Part shown: positions 34,801 to 41,778 of the stretch, piece after piece
Numbering within the stretch: position 1 is the first letter of the stretch
Layout of the letters: every line of letters begins with the position of its first letter
DNA from: Antrihabitans stalactiti
GTDB taxonomy: Bacteria > Actinomycetota > Actinomycetes > Mycobacteriales > Mycobacteriaceae
DNA: 64,000 nucleotides
Assembly (NCBI RefSeq): GCF_012932915.1
Contig: NZ_VCQU01000018.1
Location: 1 to 64,000, forward strand
Direction: 5' to 3'
Position numbers and translations under genes: made by a program
Notes under the pieces: generated by a model
What the model was told of the DNA's origin: nothing
Seen by the model: only the letters and a program-made list of their open reading frames with translations
Database searches by the model: none

Positions 34801-35101
34801 CGAGGTCGCGTTCGAGCATCCATCCGATCGGGTCGAAGCCCATCGGACGGACCACGAGTAGTTCGTCGGCAACGGGCGCCACAATGCGGGCTGCCTCATT
34901 GACGAGCTCAGTTACTTCGGGCTCCAACCCGCTGTCGCGGGTGATCTCCTCGAGTACGTCGAGCCACGACGCACCCTGCCCACCGAATGCCAATGCATAC
35001 GGTTCGCCCGCGAGAAGTCTGTCGATCAGGGCACTACGCTCGGGGTCTCTGGGGGACGAACGCCGTCCGCTGCCAGCCCCCGTGCTCTCGTTGATCGTCA
35101 C
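25892..35101 (-). CDS. fas: Type I fatty acid synthase, single multifunctional chain
   Basis: A 3,069-residue cytosolic FAS-I makes C16-C26 acyl-CoAs that feed phospholipids and mycolate alpha-chains. Domains in order with approximate positions: acetyl transferase (GHSQGLLG, 150), enoyl reductase (LAGMTPTTVDA, 430), hot-dog dehydratase (SGDHNPIHTSD, 1230), malonyl/palmitoyl transferase (GHSVGEYNALA, 1440), an Ala/Pro/Glu-rich linker and ACP (DLGSELSLG, 1820), ketoreductase (VTGASKGSIA, 2117), ketosynthase (AACATAAVS, Cys near 2713). No C-terminal phosphopantetheine transferase is fused, so acpS supplies this. GTG 35101 follows AGGAGAGGAAG; an ATG at 35137 lacks a ribosome site. Confidence 0.97.
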   Translation of the reverse strand: MTINESTGAGSGRRSSPRDPERSALIDRLLAGEPYALAFGGQGASWLDVLEEITRDSGLEPEVTELVNEAARIVAPVADELLVVRPMGFDPIGWMLERDLAEEGESAGPSDTILASGSVAPPGIFLAQLAAMRALALQGIDPAVTPPVASIGHSQGLLGVYSVGDGGTRDAELLAIAQVSGAAALLVARRRGLIGTAKRSPMMAVSNVDPDALRAVVEEFGRDLDPTIAPFVSIRNGLRRCVVSGAPELLERLRDRCKEITAQENKERDAKKRGGAVFAPVFEPITVGIAFHHPTIAECVDIAGNWAAKCGMDVARTREIASRCLYEPVDWVESVQEVVDSGARWVLDLGPGDLLSRMTQGALRGTGIGVIPVATRGGQRNLLTPGATPEVRPAWSTFTPEPVELPDGRVVVETAFTKLTGRSPILLAGMTPTTVDAKIVAAAANAGHWAELAGGGQVTEPIFDDRIAELRTLLEPGRSVQFNSLFLDPYLWKLQLGGKRLVQRARTAGAPLDGVVVTAGIPELEEAVALIAELSEVGFTYVAFKPGTVAQIRAVIRIANEVPSFPVIMHIEGGRAGGHHSWEDLDDLLLETYGELRTRSNIVVCVGGGIGTPERAADYLTGRWSLAHGYPEMPLDGILVGTAAMATLEATTSPQVKQLLVDTPGTPDWVGAGTAEGGMASGRSQLGADIHEIDNTASRCGRLLDEVAGNAEAVAERREEIIAALDGTAKPYFGDVATMTYAQWLGRYVELAVDVDADSPWLDHTWRDRFLDMLQRTEARLNPIDNGPIPTLFGDAAILERPADALAALLAHYPDAETAILHPADVSFFVTLCKTPGKPVNFVPVVDGDVRRWWRSDSLWQAHDPRYPADQVCVIPGTVAVAGITRLDEPVGELLDRFEKATTDALLAAGALPTAVASRRNAGLVAGPVDIVLSAPDVTWANRLTQNPVARIGEIAEWTVAERHATHVQTGATLTELDETHVELAVPVAGEKSVRIRITVPATTLDGGAPLVTADDAAESMSALLGVAAAGGLPEVKIGKTGRPVAHLNVAWAPDSVADHAGVTAAGMPENLDSVGTTVPDVVVGACWPAVFAVLGATQTASGLSVIEGMLDLVHLDHQAQLVRDLPSETSIFAVRAESREVLDTDLGRVVEVAVEIGVMHGDQGLETPTVAKLVERFAIRGRTGAGELTDPARAAGTVTDAASETPRKRRRDTTIVAPRNMAAFAKVSGDHNPIHTSDAAARLAGLGSPIVHGMWLSAAAQHVVCAADASEKVPARRLTAWTARFLGMVRPGAQVDVRVDRTGIDKGAEILEVSCRVDGDLVMVASAKTAVPKTIYAFPGQGIQKPGMGLDARARSKAAKEIWDRADKHTRKALGFSILAVVRDNPTYIKARGVEHRHPYGVLHLTQFTQVAMATLGVAQIAELRESGAFVEGAILAGHSVGEYNALAAAAGVLPLEAVLEVVFKRGTAMHELVPRDEEGQSNYRMAAIRPSQIGLPDEDVIGFVNEVAQTSGEFLEVVNLNLRGSQYAIAGTIAGLEALEAEIAARREAFGGKSAFILVPGIDVPFHSTVLRDGVPEFRRKLDGLLPEDLHPEILEGRYIPNLVPKPFSLERAFVQEIADLVPSEPLNEVLADFDAWAAKPAQLCRVVLIELLAWQFASPVRWIETQDLLFTDEAHGGLGIERFIEIGLGSAPTVANLATNTLKLPGRIGKPVEVLNLERDAAVVFATDTDAAPIEEVEEAAPVAEAAPAAVAAPVAAPTAPAGGPRPDDIPFTAADATKALIASWTKLRLDQIGPVDTIEALCDGVSSRRNQLLVDLGSELSLGAIDGAADADMVALAGTVEKLARTYRPFGSVLSDSTGDHLRKVFGPSGKRPAAIAERVKKVWELGDGWASHVLIEVTLGTRDGVSVRGGSLGGLVEGALSDGAAVDAAIDAGVQAVAARRGIAVALPSTGGGAGGAIDSAALDEFAANVTGRDGVLASAARLVLDQLGLVDQVSAPEKSTDNELIDLVSAELGSDWPRLVAPAFDAKRAVLFDDRWASAREDLARLWLGSDLDSAQSFVGAGKNVAAQALWWQERAKKVGRNDLAAGYGQIAEAALRDDVAGAYSDDIAVVTGASKGSIAAAVAGKLLAGGATVFVTTSRLDDDRLAFYRDLYRNSARAGANLWVVPANMASYADVDALIDWIGGEQIDSAGGAKTVVKKAMTPTLLFPFAAPRVAGDLSDAGSRAEMEMRVLLWSVERLIGGLSKVGQDSDVDSRLHVVLPGSPNRGIFGGDGAYGESKAALDAVVAKWGVERGWADRVTLAHALIGWVRGTGLMGQNDPMVDAVEEAGVRTWSTQEMAVELLALCTADARALAAGGPNQVDLTGGLAEAKLDLPALAKQAMEAAANTPDAEQAEVDVTIAALPAPPTLLHELARPEWADVDVDPADLVVIVGAGEVGPVGSARTRFEMEVDEELSAAGVLELAWVTGLVTWEQDPTPGWYDAETGDLVPESEIADRYHDTVVARVGIRRYEDDGPMVDNTTPLLTSVFLDQDLSFVVTNEVEARSFFSSDPEHTVITPVADSSDWQVTRKAGTEIRVPRKAKLTRTVGGQIPTGFDPTKWGMSVDMASSIDRVAAWNIVSTVDAFISSGFTPSELMRWVHPSLVANTQGSGMGGMESIRSMYVDTLLGDPHPNDILQEALGNVIAAHVVQSYVGSYGAMVHPVAACATAAVSVEEGVDKIKLGKADFVVAGGFDDVSTEAIMGFANMSATAESAAMHAKGISDRRFSRANDRRRGGFVEAHGGGTVLLARGDIALEMGLPVLGVVAFAQSFGDGVHTSIPAPGLGALGAGRGGRESRLAASLRKLGVTADDVAVISKHDTSTAANDPNEAELHERLATAIGRSEGAPLFVVSQKSLTGHAKGGAAAFQLIGLCQVLSQGVVPPNRSLDCVDDKMADFGRLVWAREPLRFGEGFPLKAGLVTSLGFGHVSGMIAIVHPEAFVQAIDPARRDEYIQRAAERSRNGKQRLAQAMCGGDALYERPADRRLGDDEKAARQLEANVLLTEDARLGADGVYSAGPGCR

Positions 35102-35545
35102 GCCAAACTTCCTCTCCTGGACACCACATCTGCGCAAAGAACGACCACTACGTCGCGCTTTGCGTATTTCAAGGGTGGCACAGAATCATGAGGAAATCCT
35201 CACGTTTGCTCCCGGGTACCGACGAGTAACGAAGCAATTCTGGTACGAACGAACCAGTAACTTACGGCTACGTAAGCGGATCAGCGCAGGCACCGCCGGT
35301 GGACACACGACCGAAACCTGAGGAAACCCTCATGTTGATCGTTATCAATTCGTTATCAATCCCACAGGGTGCCGCGCGCGATTTGCGGGTCGGACGAGGC
35401 GACTCGGCTAGTGACGTCCCGCGACGCGCACTTTCTGTACGGATCACGCACGTTGCAACGCGCGCGACGCGGAACAAGATGGGAGTCCTCACGAGATCCG
35501 TCGGCGACACCCATTCTTGTCGGCAGCGCTGGCTACCGTTGGGGC
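35102..35545. promoter_or_regulatory. fas upstream region with three inverted repeats
   Basis: A 444-bp gap without a convincing gene, divergent between fas and the HNH gene. It holds TGAGGAAATCCTCA (35189-35202), CTTACGGCTACGTAAG (35261-35276, perfect 6-bp arms) and TGAGGAAACCCTCA (35319-35332), the first and third being near-identical. TTATCAAT is repeated at 35342-35359. In mycobacteria the fas promoter is activated by the TetR-type FasR through inverted repeats, so some of these are candidate FasR sites; that is inference from the family, and no motif comparison was done. Confidence 0.5.
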
Positions 35546-36031
35546 GTGAAGTACCCGAGAGAGCTGCTCGAAGAGGCCGTCCGCAACTCGACGAGTTACG
35601 CCGGCGTCATCCGATACCTCGGACTGGTGCCAGCCGGTGGAACGCACGCGAACCTGAGTCGCCGGATCAAGAAGGAGGGAATCGACACCGCACACTTCAC
35701 CGGGAAGGGGCACAACCGAGGCAGGCCGACAAGCAACCGCTATTCGTGGCAACAGGTGCTGGTCGTTCGACCCGCGGGGAGTCCGCGCGCCAAGCCGAAG
35801 ATGCTTCGCCGCGCCCTCGTCGAAGCCGGAGTTCCGTATGTGTGCGCGCTGTGCGGGGTCGGCGACGAATGGAACGGCAAGCAGTTGACGCTTCACGTCG
35901 ATCACATCAACGGCGACTATCTCGACAGTCGCCTGGAGAACGTCCGATTTCTGTGCCCGAATTGCCACAGCCAGACAGCGAGCTGGGCCGGAAGGAATCG
36001 TTGGGCGCGTCCCGAAGGTGAGGTGGCGTAA
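35546..36031 (+). CDS. HNH endonuclease-like protein
   Basis: The 161-residue protein has an N-terminal segment with helix-turn-helix-like composition (RELLEEAVRNSTSYAGVIRYLG), a basic linker, and a C-terminal HNH module. The module reads CALC, LHVDHINGDYLDSRLENVRFLCPNCHSQT, with two CxxC pairs binding structural zinc, the DH of the first H and the N/H of the last part. Small stand-alone HNH proteins of this form are widespread in actinobacteria and phages. GTG 35546 is the first sensible start. It sits 12 bp before a tRNA gene. Confidence 0.8.
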   Translation: MKYPRELLEEAVRNSTSYAGVIRYLGLVPAGGTHANLSRRIKKEGIDTAHFTGKGHNRGRPTSNRYSWQQVLVVRPAGSPRAKPKMLRRALVEAGVPYVCALCGVGDEWNGKQLTLHVDHINGDYLDSRLENVRFLCPNCHSQTASWAGRNRWARPEGEVA

Positions 36032-36043
36032 TCTATGTCCGAC

Positions 36044-36125
36044 GCGCGAGTGGCGGAATGGCAGACGCGCCACACTTAGGATGTGGTGTCCAACGGACGT
36101 GGGGGTTCAAGTCCCCCCTCGCGCA
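36044..36125 (+). tRNA. tRNA-Leu, anticodon TAG
   Basis: The acceptor stem GCGCGAG (36044-36050) pairs with CTCGCGC (36118-36124), with discriminator A at 36125; CCA is not encoded. The anticodon arm CCACA-CTTAGGA-TGTGG gives TAG at 36077-36079. The variable arm is of the class II kind expected for leucine, and the T arm is GGGGG-TTCAAGT-CCCCC. All stems pair fully. Confidence 0.95.
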
Positions 36126-36222
36126 CAAATAGCTGAGTCGCCGAGCGCATAGTTTTGGCGGCTGATTCGACCTTCTGAGCGACCATTTCTATGCGCTCGA
36201 GGGTGACCGGTAGATTCATAGT

Positions 36223-36600
36223 GTGACCAGTTCCCGTAACCGACGTCGACCAGCACTGATCGTGCTGGTGATAGTCAGTTTCGTGGGCTGCCTGGCTTTG
36301 GCTTGGTGGCAGTGGGACCGCTTCGAATCGGCAAGCGGGACGGGCCAGAACTTGGGTTACGCGCTGCAATGGCCGCTTTTCGCCGCCTTTGTGCTTTATG
36401 CCTACCGCCGCTTCGTTCAGCTGGAGGCCGAGGCCGCGGATACGGATGCGGCGCCGAAGGTGGAGGGCCCCCGCGAGATTCCTGCGGACCTGTTGCCCCA
36501 ACGGCCAACTGCGCGAACCGAACTCGATCCAGCCATGGTGGAATACAACCGCTACCTCGCCGAGCTGGCCGCTCGCGAGAACATTAGGAGCGATACGTGA
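36223..36600 (+). CDS. Conserved small membrane/lipoprotein-like protein (LprD/Rv1343c-like)
   Basis: The 125-residue protein has a hydrophobic N-terminal segment (PALIVLVIVSFVGCLALAWW; FVGC could serve as a lipobox), a second helix (LQWPLFAAFVLYAYRRFVQLE) and a charged, Pro-rich cytoplasmic tail (ENIRSDT end). Position and form match Rv1343c, annotated LprD in M. tuberculosis. Its TGA overlaps the GTG of the next gene (GTGA). Function unknown. Confidence 0.82.
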   Translation: MTSSRNRRRPALIVLVIVSFVGCLALAWWQWDRFESASGTGQNLGYALQWPLFAAFVLYAYRRFVQLEAEAADTDAAPKVEGPREIPADLLPQRPTARTELDPAMVEYNRYLAELAARENIRSDT

Positions 36601-36950
36601 CAGCGAGCAATTCCACCGATGCAGCAGTGGACAAAAAGCAGCAGACCCGAGTGGCTGGTGCGCTCCTCCGCTACCGCGTGCTCGCGTGGACGACCGGCAT
36701 CTGGCTGCTCGTCCTCACTGCCGAAGTCATCGCCAAGTACGGCTTCGACGTCGACCGATTCGGATGGGTCGGCATCGTCCACGGCTGGGTGTACTTCGTC
36801 TACCTACTGGTGACCGTCGACCTCGCTGTGAAGGTCCGCTGGCCAGGTCCGAGCACGGTTGTGACGCTGCTGGCAGGAACTATTCCGTTCCTGTCGTTCT
36901 GGATGGAGCATCGCCGCACAGCGCAGGTCAAACGCGATTTCGGCGTCTAG
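36597..36950 (+). CDS. DUF3817 membrane protein (Rv1342c-like)
   Basis: The 117-residue protein has three hydrophobic helices and the family features YRVLAWTTGIWLLVL, GWVGIVHGWVYFVYLL and a C-terminal FLSFWMEHR. DUF3817 proteins are actinobacterial membrane proteins of unknown role. It is translationally coupled to the LprD-like gene and converges on rdgB, the same order as Rv1343c-Rv1342c-Rv1341. A second DUF3817 gene is at 59418. Confidence 0.87.
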   Translation: MTASNSTDAAVDKKQQTRVAGALLRYRVLAWTTGIWLLVLTAEVIAKYGFDVDRFGWVGIVHGWVYFVYLLVTVDLAVKVRWPGPSTVVTLLAGTIPFLSFWMEHRRTAQVKRDFGV

Positions 36951-36953
36951 AAC

Positions 36954-37049
36954 TCACGCGATACAGACCATCCCCGGAATCCAGTGACACAGCTGCAAGA
37001 GCAGCCACTGGATCGGGTTGGTAGGCACCATTTGCAACATCGGAGGCAT
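36954..37049 (-). CDS. Possible 31-aa Trp/Cys-containing hydrophobic peptide
   Basis: A reading frame begins MPPMLQMVPTNPIQWLLLQL and ends in CHWIPGMVCIA, with two Trp and two Cys and an amphipathic or membrane-active look. It lies 31 nt downstream of rdgB, in the gap to the convergent DUF3817 gene. No ribosome-binding site is visible, and it overlaps a hairpin (36979-37013), so it may be chance. Listed because its composition is unusual for a random GC-rich frame. Confidence 0.22.
   Translation of the reverse strand: MPPMLQMVPTNPIQWLLLQLCHWIPGMVCIA
36979..37013. terminator. Bidirectional hairpin between DUF3817 gene and rdgB
   Basis: The outer stem ATCCAGTG (36979-36986) pairs with CACTGGAT (37006-37013), and the inner stem GCTGC (36992-36996) pairs with GCAGC (37001-37005), with an asymmetric ACACA bulge and an AAGA loop. 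It lies between convergent stops at 36950 and 37081. Confidence 0.55.
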
Positions 37050-37080
37050 ACCTAGTGCGTCGCACGCAGGCCGCCGCGCG

Positions 37081-37698
37081 TTAGCCCGCTGCCAGTGTCG
37101 TCAAGGCGGGCAACAGCTTCCGCAATGCCCGACCGCGATGCGACGCCGCATCCTTCTCGTCCGGCGTCAGCTCGGCCGAAGTACGCGATTCGCCTTCCGG
37201 GACGAATACTGGGTCGTAGCCGAAGCCACCGTCACCTCGCGGTGCGCGGTTGATGACGCCTGGCCATTCGCCACGCACGACGACCTCTTCGCCACCGGGC
37301 ACTACCAGCGCACAGGCCGATACGAACCGGGCACCACGACGCTCGCCCGGGACATCGGCAAGCTGACCCAGCAACAGTGCGGTGTTCGCGTCGTCGTCAC
37401 CATGCCGGCCCGACCAGCGCGCGGACAGCACGCCCGGCATGCCGTTCAACGCGTCGACTTCGATGCCGGAATCGTCTGCAACACAAGCTAATCCGGTAGC
37501 AACAGCACCGTCGCGCGCCTTCAGCAACGCATTTCCCTCGAAGGTGGGTTCGGTCTCCGGGGCTTCGGCGTACGGCTCGACCTCGTCCAGCCCGATTACC
37601 TCGATACCGGCTACCCCACTGTCGGCGAGGACGCGGCGAAGCTCGCGCAGCTTCTTCGCGTTGCGGCTGGCGACGAGGAGTTTGACCGGCTCAGCCAC
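37081..37698 (-). CDS. rdgB: XTP/dITP diphosphatase (RdgB/HAM1)
   Basis: A cytosolic 205-residue house-cleaning pyrophosphatase that hydrolyses dITP, XTP and related non-canonical nucleotides to monophosphates. Family motifs: [11 protein letters not shown] near the N-terminus, [34 protein letters not shown] and [13 protein letters not shown] 37698 overlaps the rph stop by 8 nt, so the two are translationally coupled. It ends the long leftward operon. Confidence 0.94.
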   Translation of the reverse strand: MAEPVKLLVASRNAKKLRELRRVLADSGVAGIEVIGLDEVEPYAEAPETEPTFEGNALLKARDGAVATGLACVADDSGIEVDALNGMPGVLSARWSGRHGDDDANTALLLGQLADVPGERRGARFVSACALVVPGGEEVVVRGEWPGVINRAPRGDGGFGYDPVFVPEGESRTSAELTPDEKDAASHRGRALRKLLPALTTLAAG

Positions 37699-38473
37699 CG
37701 AACTTCTTTTTCGGCGGCTCCGTTGGCTCCGGCAGCACGCCCGGATACGGCAAGGCCAGCGCTTCCTTCTGCACGACGAACAACTGCTCGCAACCCTCCA
37801 GCGCGGAGTCGAGCAACTTGTCCAGCGTCGACCGCGGGAACGTTGCGCCCTCGCCCGTGCCCTGGATCTCGACAAGGGTGCCGGTGTCGGTGGCGACGAC
37901 GTTCATGTCGACCTCCGCGCGAGAATCCTCTTCGTAGGGCAAGTCGAGGCGAACGCGGCCGTCGACGACGCCGACGCTCACAGCCGCGATTGCGCACGAA
38001 ATCGGTTGTGGGTCCTTGAGTCGGTTTGCGGCGCGCAGGTACGTCACTGCGTCGGACAGCGCGACGTACGCGCCGGTGATCGCGGCAGTCCGGGTGCCGC
38101 CGTCGGCTTGCAGGACATCGCAGTCGATGGCGATGGTGTTCTCACCGATCGCGGCCAAGTCGATGCACGCGCGCAGCGAGCGCCCGATCAAGCGACTGAT
38201 TTCCTGCGTGCGGCCACCGATTCGGCCCTTGACCGACTCGCGATCGTTTCGACTGTGGGTTGCGGCAGGCAGCATCGCGTATTCGGCGGTCAGCCACCCC
38301 AGGCCAGATCCTTTACGCCAGCGCGGCACGTCCTCTTCGACGCTCGCGGTGCACATCACCCGCGTGTTGCCGAACTCTACGAGCACCGAACCTGCTGGGT
38401 GAGTAGTAAATCCACGGGTGATTCGAACTTCGCGGAGCTCGTCGTCCGCGCGGCCATCGGCTCTTCTCGACAC
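37691..38473 (-). CDS. rph: Ribonuclease PH
   Basis: The 260-residue phosphorolytic exoribonuclease trims the 3' ends of tRNA precursors. It has [11 protein letters not shown] at the start, [45 protein letters not shown] (phosphate-binding region) and [22 protein letters not shown] 38473 gives the normal N-terminus. rph-rdgB order matches M. tuberculosis Rv1340-Rv1341. Confidence 0.95.
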   Translation of the reverse strand: MSRRADGRADDELREVRITRGFTTHPAGSVLVEFGNTRVMCTASVEEDVPRWRKGSGLGWLTAEYAMLPAATHSRNDRESVKGRIGGRTQEISRLIGRSLRACIDLAAIGENTIAIDCDVLQADGGTRTAAITGAYVALSDAVTYLRAANRLKDPQPISCAIAAVSVGVVDGRVRLDLPYEEDSRAEVDMNVVATDTGTLVEIQGTGEGATFPRSTLDKLLDSALEGCEQLFVVQKEALALPYPGVLPEPTEPPKKKFGG

Positions 38474-38500
38474 TCGTCAAACACTAGCCGGTCTCACAAA

Positions 38501-39262
38501 TCAGAGATCGAAGACCTCACCAGGCGAGACCGCGTGGACCGGCCCCGAGAACGCTGCCTTCGCTTCGGCGATCACATCTTCGCGCGAGGTCCACGGTGGA
38601 ATATGTGTGAGCAGCAACTCCCCCACCTCAGCCTTAGCAGCCAATTGGCCGGCTTCTGTGCCGGAAAGATGCACTCCCGGAGGGCGATTGCCGGGATCGT
38701 GGGTCCACGACGCTTCCGCCATCAGCACGTCGGCGCCAGCTGCCATGTCGTCGACCATGGTGCATGCACCGGTATCGCCGGTGTAAACGAATTTCGTTCC
38801 GGTGTCGGTGAGGAAGCGAAGACCGTAGGACTCCGGCGGATGATCCATCCGGTACGGCGTGACCGTGTTACCGCCGAACGTCTCTGCCTTGCCTTCGGTC
38901 CACGGCCGCATGTCGATCGTGTCGGACCAGTCGTCGGTTTCGCCACCGTTCTCCGCGGACGCGTTCCCGATTCGAAGCGACGTATCCGACGGTCCGCGCA
39001 CAATTGCGCGTCCTTTCGGCGGATTCGGGTGGTAGCGACGCCACACCAACAGGCCCGGCAAGTCCAGGCAGTGGTCGGCATGCAGGTGGGTGAGGAAGAT
39101 CGAGACCTCACCGGGATCGGCGTAGCGCTGCAGCGCACCAAGAATTCCTGGACCGAATTCGAGCACGACGGGAGTCATGCCTGGAGAGGTGACGAGGTAT
39201 CCCGACGCAGCGGAATCCGGGCCGGACACACTGCCCGAACAACCGAGCACGGTAAGACGCAT
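38501..39262 (-). CDS. Metallo-beta-lactamase-fold cyclic-nucleotide phosphodiesterase (Rv1339-like)
   Basis: A 253-residue MBL-fold hydrolase. Zinc ligands are visible in LTHLHADHCLDLPG (HxHxDH), YTGDTG and LLTHIPPW. The M. tuberculosis homologue Rv1339 hydrolyses cyclic nucleotides, so a role in cAMP turnover is likely here, by analogy. The start is ambiguous: ATG 39262 (MRLTVLGCSGS) is used, and ATG 39271 adds three residues; neither has a clear ribosome site. In M. tuberculosis murI lies between this gene and the rhomboid gene, but here there is no room for it. Confidence 0.88.
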   Translation of the reverse strand: MRLTVLGCSGSVSGPDSAASGYLVTSPGMTPVVLEFGPGILGALQRYADPGEVSIFLTHLHADHCLDLPGLLVWRRYHPNPPKGRAIVRGPSDTSLRIGNASAENGGETDDWSDTIDMRPWTEGKAETFGGNTVTPYRMDHPPESYGLRFLTDTGTKFVYTGDTGACTMVDDMAAGADVLMAEASWTHDPGNRPPGVHLSGTEAGQLAAKAEVGELLLTHIPPWTSREDVIAEAKAAFSGPVHAVSPGEVFDL

Positions 39263-39375
39263 GAAAGTCATGCTGCCACGAAGCGAGCGCCGCCAAAAAG
39301 CTTCCGACGGATTCGCCCGAGACTGCGCCCAAACGCGGCGCAAATGTGACCAAATTTTCGCCCGAGATGACGTTT

Positions 39376-40077
39376 TCAGGCGGCTATGGCGTTTTGTTTC
39401 TTTGCGCCGCTGCCTCGTGAGGACACCACCCAAGCGGCAATCACACCGCCGATCGCGCCGAACAAGTGGCCTTGCCAGGAAATCCCCTGCGCCCCGGGAA
39501 GCACTCCCCACAACAAGCCGCCGTAGACGAACAGCACGACGAGTCCGATCGCAATCTGGGCGAGGCTGCGGGTGAACAGCCCCCGGGTGATCAGGAAAGT
39601 CAGCCAGCCGAAGATCAGCGCAGAGGCGCCGAGGTGGACGCTGTTCGTCTCACCCGTCAGCCACGTGCCGACTCCCGCGACCAACCAGATCACCCCGGTC
39701 GCTGCCACCCCACGCGCTATACCGGCGAGCAGCGCGAGGAAACCGAGGACGATCAGCGGGAGGGTGTTGGCGATCAAATGACCCCAGCCGTAATGCAATA
39801 GGGGCGCCCACAGGATTCCCCACAGTCCATCGAGGGTGCGCGGACGAATGCCGTCCTGATCCAAGGCGTTGTCGTCGAGCACGTCGATGAACTCGATCGC
39901 GTACAGCAGCGCAGTGAACGCGAGAATCGTGATCCCCGCGTTTCGCCACAGTGCACGCGACGACGACTTCGGCTTTTCCGGTGACGCCGGAGTGCTGACC
40001 GTCGAGCCGCTCGCGATGGACGCGCGCAGCGCATCGATGCGAGCCTGGTCGAACGACGGTCCCAGACTTCCCGTCAT
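39376..40077 (-). CDS. Rhomboid-family intramembrane serine protease
   Basis: The 233-residue protein has a soluble N-terminal segment of about 45 residues and six transmembrane helices. The catalytic dyad is in HLGASALIFG (Ser within GxSx) and WQGHLFGAIGG (His in the last helix), with HYGWGHLIANTLPL in the conserved first core part. Rhomboids cut membrane proteins inside the bilayer; the substrate is not known. AGGAGG precedes ATG 40077. It matches Rv1337 in position (next to cysM). Confidence 0.92.
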   Translation of the reverse strand: MTGSLGPSFDQARIDALRASIASGSTVSTPASPEKPKSSSRALWRNAGITILAFTALLYAIEFIDVLDDNALDQDGIRPRTLDGLWGILWAPLLHYGWGHLIANTLPLIVLGFLALLAGIARGVAATGVIWLVAGVGTWLTGETNSVHLGASALIFGWLTFLITRGLFTRSLAQIAIGLVVLFVYGGLLWGVLPGAQGISWQGHLFGAIGGVIAAWVVSSRGSGAKKQNAIAA

Positions 40078-40100
40078 CCGGTCCTCCTAGGTGCGTGCAG

Positions 40101-41338
<1,238 letters not shown>

Positions 41339-41346
41339 GAATACTC

Positions 41347-41775
41347 CTATTGGGATTCTGGGCTGTAACTGTCGACGATCTTGACGGGCTCTTCGGTGAC
41401 GACGCTGTCCACGATGCGGTAGCTGCGAAGCTCGTGCTGGTCGGGATCGCGGGTCGAAATCAGGACGTAGTGGGCGTCGGGCTCGGAGGCGAATGAGATG
41501 TCGGTCCGGCTCGGATAGGCCTCGGTCGCTGTGTGAGAGTGATAAATGACGACCGGGGTCTCGTCCAGATCATCCATTTCGCGCCACAACCGCAGTTGCT
41601 CGCCCGAGTCGAATCGGTAGAACGTCGGCGACCGCTCGGCATTGACCATCGCAACGAAACGCTCCGGGCGATCCGATCCCTCCGGGCCTGCGATGATCCC
41701 GCAGGCCTCGTCCGGATGGTCCGCGCGGGCATGCGCGACCATGGCGTCGACGAGATCCGTTCTCACGACAAGCAC
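41347..41775 (-). CDS. mec: Mec: JAMM-motif CysO-cysteine peptidase
   Basis: A 142-residue zinc metalloprotease with the JAMM signature E-xn-HxHx7SxxD: Glu23 in PDEACG and His79, His81, Ser89, Asp92 in YHSHTATEAYPSRTD. It releases cysteine from the CysO-cysteine adduct, regenerating free CysO. It is the bacterial equivalent of the proteasomal/COP9 JAMM deconjugases. GTG 41775 lies 3 nt after the stop of the P1 peptidase gene. Confidence 0.94.
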   Translation of the reverse strand: MLVVRTDLVDAMVAHARADHPDEACGIIAGPEGSDRPERFVAMVNAERSPTFYRFDSGEQLRLWREMDDLDETPVVIYHSHTATEAYPSRTDISFASEPDAHYVLISTRDPDQHELRSYRIVDSVVTEEPVKIVDSYSPESQ

Positions 41776-41778
41776 TCG

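Noticed and set aside
36044..36125. tRNA-Leu as an integration (attachment) site
   Set aside because: No duplicate of the tRNA 3' end and no integrase gene is found within the window.
37382..39349. A 655-codon plus-strand frame across rdgB, rph and the phosphodiesterase gene
   Set aside because: It lies antisense to three genes with clear motifs, crosses their junctions, and is rich in Arg and Cys without any domain.
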